From Sphingomonas sp. ATCC 31555 (GTDB lineage Bacteria; Pseudomonadota; Alphaproteobacteria; Sphingomonadales; Sphingomonadaceae), in NCBI RefSeq assembly GCF_000282895.1, contig NZ_ALBQ01000062.1:1-54205 (forward strand): a stretch of 54,205 nucleotides of DNA. Reading direction: 5' to 3'. Shown piece after piece: positions 49,936-54,205 of this stretch. Position 1 is the stretch's first letter. Each line of letters begins with the position of its first letter. The notes under the pieces are model-generated. The model was not told the origin of the DNA, did no database searches, and saw only the letters and a program-made list of their open reading frames with translations. The translations under genes and the position numbers were made by a program.

Positions 49936-52520
49936 AGGCGCGCACCCTCGCCCTGCTACCACTGCTTGCCCTCGTCACGCCGGCCTGGGCCGATCCGCGC
50001 CAGTCGCTGTCGCTCGACGGCGCCTGGGAAGTGCGCATCGACCCCAGCGACGCCGAAGCGGCCAGGGCGCATCCGAAGGAATCCGTCTGGTTCCCGGCCA
50101 AGGTGCCCGGCAGCGTCCAGCAGGACCTGATCGCGGCGAAGCGCGTGCCCGATCCCTACAAGGGCATCAACGAGGCGCCGATCCAATGGGCAGGCCTCAC
50201 CCGCTGGCAGTTCCGCCGCACGCTCAACGTCACGCCGGCGATGCTGGCACGCGACCATCTCGACCTGGTGTTCGACGGGCTGGACACCTTCGCGACCGTG
50301 ACGCTCAACGGCCGCAAGCTGATCGAGACCGACAACGCCCATCGCCGCTGGCGCATCGACGCCAAGCAGGCGCTGAAGGCCGGCGCGAACGAACTGATCG
50401 TCACCATCGCCTCGCCGATCAAGACACTGCAGCCGATGGTGCTCGCGGAGAAATTCCCGCTTCCCGGCGAATATGATTCCGCCTTCGGCGACGAGCCCAA
50501 GGGCAAGCAGACCTCGCCCTATATCCGCAAGCCGAAATATGATTACAGCTGGGACTGGGCGCCGCGCCTCGTCAAGATCGGGCTGTGGCGGCCGGTGCGG
50601 CTGGAAGCGTGGGACGATGCGCGCATCGAAGGCTTCCGCGTCGACCAGGAAGCGCTGATCCCGGCGGAAGCGCGGCTGGTCGCGCGCTGGAAGATCCTCA
50701 CCGATATCGAGAAGTCGGTCACCGTCCGCACCCGCGTCACCGGCCCAGACGGCAAGACGGTTGAGGCCAGTCGCACGCTGGCGATCGGCATGGGCGAAAA
50801 CGACGTCAGCGTTCCGCTCACCGTGCCCAAGCCCCAGCTTTGGTGGCCCACCGGTTATGGCGCACAGCCGCTCTACAAGGTAGAGGCGGTGCTGGAGGAA
50901 GACGGCGCCGTCAGCGACCGCGTGTCGCAGCGCATCGGCCTCCGTACCGTGGAACTGGACACACAGGGCAGCGGCTTTGGCTTCCGCATCAACGGCTTAC
51001 GCATTTTCGCCAAGGGCGCGAATTTGATCCCGTTCGACATGTTCCCAACCGCCGTGACCGAGGCACGCATGCGCCGCATGGTCGCCGATGCGCGCGACGC
51101 TAACATGAATATGATCCGCGTCTGGGGCGGCGGCTATTATCTGGACGACGCGTTTTACGCCGCCGCTGACGAACTCGGCATGATGGTGTGGCAGGATTTC
51201 ATGTTCGGCGGCGCGGTGACCCCGCCAGACGCCGCGTTCCGCGAAAATGTTCGCAAGGAAGCCGAGCAGCAGGTCGCCCGGCTCCAGCCGCACCCGTCGA
51301 TCGTCGGCTGGAACGGTGGCAACGAGATCCTGTCCGGCTGGGAAAACTGGTCCGATCGCAAGGCGTTCAAGAAGAATGTCGGCGCGGACGAGCAGGAGCG
51401 GATCGGCGCCGGCATGGCCGTACTGTTCGATCGCACCCTGCGGAACGCCGTGCTGAAGGAAGCACCCGGCAGCACCTATTGGCCCGGGTCGCCCTCCACC
51501 GATTATACCGGCCCCACGGATACGGACGCCAATGGCGACCGCCACTTCTGGGACGTCTGGTCGGGCTCCAAGCCGGTCGAGCGCTATCTCGACGGCTGTG
51601 CACGCTTCATGTCCGAATATGGCTTCCAGGCGATGCCGAACCTGTCGACGATCCGTGGCTTTGCCGGAAACGGTCCGCTGGCGATCGACAGCCCGGTCCT
51701 CAAGGCGCACCAGAAGTTCCTGGCCGGCGAAGGCAATAGCCGCCTCCAGCTCTATCTCGACCAACGCCTGCGCAAGCCCGCCGATTTCGCCGATCTCGTC
51801 TATCTCACCCAGGTGAACCAGATGCAGGCGATCGGCATGGCCGCGCGCCACCACCGCGCCTGCGCGCCGATCACCATGGGCTCGCTCTACTGGCAGCTCA
51901 ACGATGCGTGGCCCGCGATCAGCTGGGCGAGCATCGACTATGATGGCCAGTGGAAGCTGCTCCAGTACGAGGCGCGTCGCATGTTCGCGCCCCAGGCGAT
52001 CGTCGCCGAGCACAAGGACGGCGCGACCCGCCTTGCCGCCGTGTCCGACGCGACCAACCTGATCGCGGCCGAATGGCGCGTGCGCGGCTTCACCATGGAC
52101 GGTAAGCCGCTGGCTGCGAAAGCCGAGAAGTTCGACTTGTCCAACGGCTCGCTCGAACTCGCCAAGATCGCCGATGCGGAGCTGTTCAGCGACGCGGCGC
52201 CTGCGCAGAGCTATGCGGTTGCCGAGCTGTGGATCGACGGCAAGCAGGTCTCGCGCCAGATCGTCGAGCGACTGGCGCCCAAGGACATGGCCTATCCCGC
52301 CCCGCGCCTATCGGTTCGCTGGCGGGACAAGCAGGTGACCGTCACCGCTGGCGCGCTCGCCCGCGCGGTGATGCTCGATTTCGGTACCACCGTCGCGCAA
52401 CCGAGCGACAACGGCTTCGATCTGCTGCCCGGCGAGAGCCGCACCCTCACCATCACGTCCGAGGCGAACGCCGCCGCGCTCGCCCGCGCCCTCACCCTTC
52501 GCACCCTGGGACCCCGTTGA
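49932..52520 (+). CDS. GH2 beta-mannosidase, exported
   Basis: An 862-aa enzyme with a signal peptide (KARTLALLPLLALVTPAWAD), a sugar-binding domain, an immunoglobulin-like domain and a TIM barrel. The acid/base is Glu465 (GWNGGNEIL) and the nucleophile Glu562 (FMSEYGFQAMP). SEYGFQ and the DYSWDWAPR segment are typical of beta-mannosidase. It would cut Man-beta-1,4-GlcNAc-type links, such as the N-glycan core. GTG start in the GH20 stop (GTGA). The stop overlaps the GH3 start by 1 base (TGATG). Confidence 0.93.
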   Translation: MKARTLALLPLLALVTPAWADPRQSLSLDGAWEVRIDPSDAEAARAHPKESVWFPAKVPGSVQQDLIAAKRVPDPYKGINEAPIQWAGLTRWQFRRTLNVTPAMLARDHLDLVFDGLDTFATVTLNGRKLIETDNAHRRWRIDAKQALKAGANELIVTIASPIKTLQPMVLAEKFPLPGEYDSAFGDEPKGKQTSPYIRKPKYDYSWDWAPRLVKIGLWRPVRLEAWDDARIEGFRVDQEALIPAEARLVARWKILTDIEKSVTVRTRVTGPDGKTVEASRTLAIGMGENDVSVPLTVPKPQLWWPTGYGAQPLYKVEAVLEEDGAVSDRVSQRIGLRTVELDTQGSGFGFRINGLRIFAKGANLIPFDMFPTAVTEARMRRMVADARDANMNMIRVWGGGYYLDDAFYAAADELGMMVWQDFMFGGAVTPPDAAFRENVRKEAEQQVARLQPHPSIVGWNGGNEILSGWENWSDRKAFKKNVGADEQERIGAGMAVLFDRTLRNAVLKEAPGSTYWPGSPSTDYTGPTDTDANGDRHFWDVWSGSKPVERYLDGCARFMSEYGFQAMPNLSTIRGFAGNGPLAIDSPVLKAHQKFLAGEGNSRLQLYLDQRLRKPADFADLVYLTQVNQMQAIGMAARHHRACAPITMGSLYWQLNDAWPAISWASIDYDGQWKLLQYEARRMFAPQAIVAEHKDGATRLAAVSDATNLIAAEWRVRGFTMDGKPLAAKAEKFDLSNGSLELAKIADAELFSDAAPAQSYAVAELWIDGKQVSRQIVERLAPKDMAYPAPRLSVRWRDKQVTVTAGALARAVMLDFGTTVAQPSDNGFDLLPGESRTLTITSEANAAALARALTLRTLGPR

Positions 52521-54205
52521 TGCCTCTGCTCCCCCTGCTGCTGCTCGCCGGCGATCCCGATCCGGTCGCCGCCGCCGTCGCCCAGATGACGATCGAGGAA
52601 AAGGCCGCCCAACTCCAGAGCACCGCGCCCGCCGACCCTAAGGTCGGCCTGCCTGCGTATGACTGGTGGAACGAGGGCCTGCACGGCCTCGCCCGCAACG
52701 GCACTGCCACCATATTCCCGCAGGCTATCGGGCTTGCCGCGACGTGGGACGTCGCCTTGCTCCACAAGGTGGGAGACACCGTCGCCACCGAAGCGCGCGC
52801 AAAGTTCAACGCGCTGCCCGTGACGGCCGATCGCAAGATTTATGAAGGGCTGACCATCTGGTCGCCCAACATCAACATCTTCCGCGATCCGCGCTGGGGT
52901 CGTGGCCAGGAAACCTATGGCGAGGATCCGTTCCTCACCGGCCGTCTCGGCGTCGCCTTCATCCAGGGTCTGCAAGGGCCTGATCCCATGCACCCCAAGG
53001 TAATCGCCACGCCCAAGCATTTCGCGGTGCATAGCGGCCCCGAAGCCGGCCGCGACGGATTCGACGTCGATCCCAGCCCGCAAGATCTGGAATCGACCTA
53101 CACCCCCGCTTTCCGCCTCGCCATCATCGAGGGCAAGGCGCAGTCGCTGATGTGCGCCTATAACTCGATCCACGGCACCCCCGCCTGTGCATCGGGCGCG
53201 CTGATGAACGATCGGCTGCGCAAGGATTGGGGCTTCAAGGGTCTCACCGTCTCGGACTGTGATGCCGTGGCGAACATCCACCTGTTCCACCACTACCGGC
53301 TCGACGCGGCCGAAGCGTCCGCCGCCGCGATCAAGGGCGGTATGGATCTGAACTGCGGCACCACTTACGCGGCGCTGCCCCAGGCGGTGAGGCGTGGGCT
53401 GGTGAGCGAAGCCGAGGTCGATGGCGCACTGAAGCGTGCACTGGACGCGCGCCGCGCGCTCGGCATGGCCTTTGGCGGCGCCAATCCCTGGAGCAAGATC
53501 AAGCCCAGCGAACGCGGCACCCCAGCCCACCGTGCGCTGGCGCTGGAAGCCGCGCGCAAGGCGATCGTGCTGCTCAAGAATGATGGCGACCGTCTACCGC
53601 TCAATCCCGGCGGGCGCATCGCGGTAATCGGCGCCAATGCCGACGATCTCGGCGTGCTAGAGGGAAATTATCACGGCACTGCGAAGGATCCGGTGACGCC
53701 GCTCGACGGCATCCGCCGCGAGTTCGGCGCCGATAACGTGGTATATGCGCAGGGCTCGCAACTGGCCGAAGCAGGTGCAGTGATCATGCCCGAAACCGCT
53801 TTCCGTGCCGACGGCAAGCCGGGCCTGAAGGCTGAGTATTTCGCTTCCCCCTCGGTAACCGGCACCCCAGTCGCCACGCGACGGGACAGGCGCATCGACT
53901 TCAACTACACCCGCGCCGCACCGCTGCCGGGCCTCAGCGCCACCGGCTTCGCGGTGCGCTGGAGCGGTGAATTCACGCCTCCGGGCGCTGGCGACTATGA
54001 GCTGGCGATCGATATCCCCGCCTGCTGGAAGGACTGCAACACGCACGACGCCGTACGGCTATGGGTTGACGGCAAGCTCCTCCACGACGGCCCGCTCGGC
54101 AAAGCACGCGTCGCGGTGAAGGTCGCCAGCGACGGCAAGCCCGTGCCGTTCCGCATGGAGATCGACCACCGCAGCGAAGACGGAGGCGTCCGCCTGATGT
54201 GGCAG
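52520..54205 (+). CDS. GH3 glycosidase with PA14 insert, 3' end cut by window
   Basis: The open reading frame runs from ATG 52520 to the end, 562 codons without a stop, so it is partial. The N-terminus is short and hydrophobic (MPLLPLLLLAGDPDP). The GH3 barrel carries WWNEGLHGLARNG, FRDPRWGRGQETYGEDP and the nucleophile Asp246 in TVSDCDAVANI. From about residue 430 a PA14 domain is inserted (LKAEYFASPS, DHRSEDGGVRLMWQ). Such GH3 enzymes act as beta-glucosidase, xylosidase or related. The sugar here is open. It is the last gene of the GH20-GH2-GH3 run. Confidence 0.93.
   Translation, partial: MPLLPLLLLAGDPDPVAAAVAQMTIEEKAAQLQSTAPADPKVGLPAYDWWNEGLHGLARNGTATIFPQAIGLAATWDVALLHKVGDTVATEARAKFNALPVTADRKIYEGLTIWSPNINIFRDPRWGRGQETYGEDPFLTGRLGVAFIQGLQGPDPMHPKVIATPKHFAVHSGPEAGRDGFDVDPSPQDLESTYTPAFRLAIIEGKAQSLMCAYNSIHGTPACASGALMNDRLRKDWGFKGLTVSDCDAVANIHLFHHYRLDAAEASAAAIKGGMDLNCGTTYAALPQAVRRGLVSEAEVDGALKRALDARRALGMAFGGANPWSKIKPSERGTPAHRALALEAARKAIVLLKNDGDRLPLNPGGRIAVIGANADDLGVLEGNYHGTAKDPVTPLDGIRREFGADNVVYAQGSQLAEAGAVIMPETAFRADGKPGLKAEYFASPSVTGTPVATRRDRRIDFNYTRAAPLPGLSATGFAVRWSGEFTPPGAGDYELAIDIPACWKDCNTHDAVRLWVDGKLLHDGPLGKARVAVKVASDGKPVPFRMEIDHRSEDGGVRLMWQ

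Noticed and set aside
47644..49962. Open frame of 772 codons on the strand opposite the GH20 gene
   Set aside because: It is a shadow of the real gene in GC-rich DNA, with a composition dominated by Arg, Ala and Gly and no family pattern. GH20 motifs are clear on the other strand.

Overview
The window is about 54 kb of GC-rich DNA with short intergenic gaps and many 1-4 bp gene overlaps. Gene content points to a free-living alphaproteobacterium, most likely Sphingomonas or a close relative. The signs are the accA / xerD / aroK-aroB neighbourhood, tandem Flp pilins, two PEP-CTERM proteins, a TonB-dependent receptor and secreted glycosidases. No plasmid, prophage, insertion sequence or CRISPR array is visible. 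The left edge cuts a tRNA-Arg at its 3' end, and the right edge cuts a GH3 glycosidase gene.

Region 1 (1-10.8 kb) is mostly housekeeping. It holds tRNA-Arg(CCT); a minus-strand operon comF-grxC-nitrilase-DUF1178; two plus-strand methyltransferases; a Nudix hydrolase; two Flp pilins; accA; a run made of a 45-aa membrane peptide, a 607-aa secreted protein of unknown function and xerD, coupled by overlaps; and aroK-aroB.

Region 2 (10.8-24.4 kb) holds an NPPY methyltransferase, a secreted M1 aminopeptidase, DUF2256, a Kef-type antiporter with an IscU-like protein and DUF423, CvpA, a secreted S10 carboxypeptidase, a CAP-domain protein, an L,D-transpeptidase coupled to a PEP-CTERM protein, radA, DUF2945 and a GT4 glycosyltransferase.

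Region 3 (24.4-33.3 kb) holds a TonB-dependent receptor, a choice-of-anchor-A PEP-CTERM protein, DUF2218 next to a His-rich YqjI-like PadR regulator with a perfect palindromic operator candidate, a ubiquinone-type FAD hydroxylase, rarA and an RNase H-fold-like protein.

Region 4 (33.3-54.2 kb) is the metabolic island. An operon cutC-nagB(II)-nagA-ptsP(EIIA-HPr-EI)-nagE imports GlcNAc as its 6-phosphate and converts it to fructose-6-P and ammonia. About 3 kb of unrelated genes follow, including a frameshifted LysR gene. Next come a GH2 beta-galactosidase-type enzyme, a GntR/UTRA regulator with a perfect 18-bp operator candidate, and a translationally coupled run of GH20 beta-hexosaminidase, GH2 beta-mannosidase and GH3 glycosidase. 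Together these genes could strip Gal, GlcNAc and Man from N-glycan-like or chitooligosaccharide material and feed the GlcNAc PTS.

The most unusual points are apparent CTG start codons in two genes, a second EIIB domain in NagE that has lost its cysteine, an IscU-like protein lacking the third ligand cysteine, the disrupted LysR gene, and several families of intergenic palindromes. No stretch longer than 300 bases lacks a gene.
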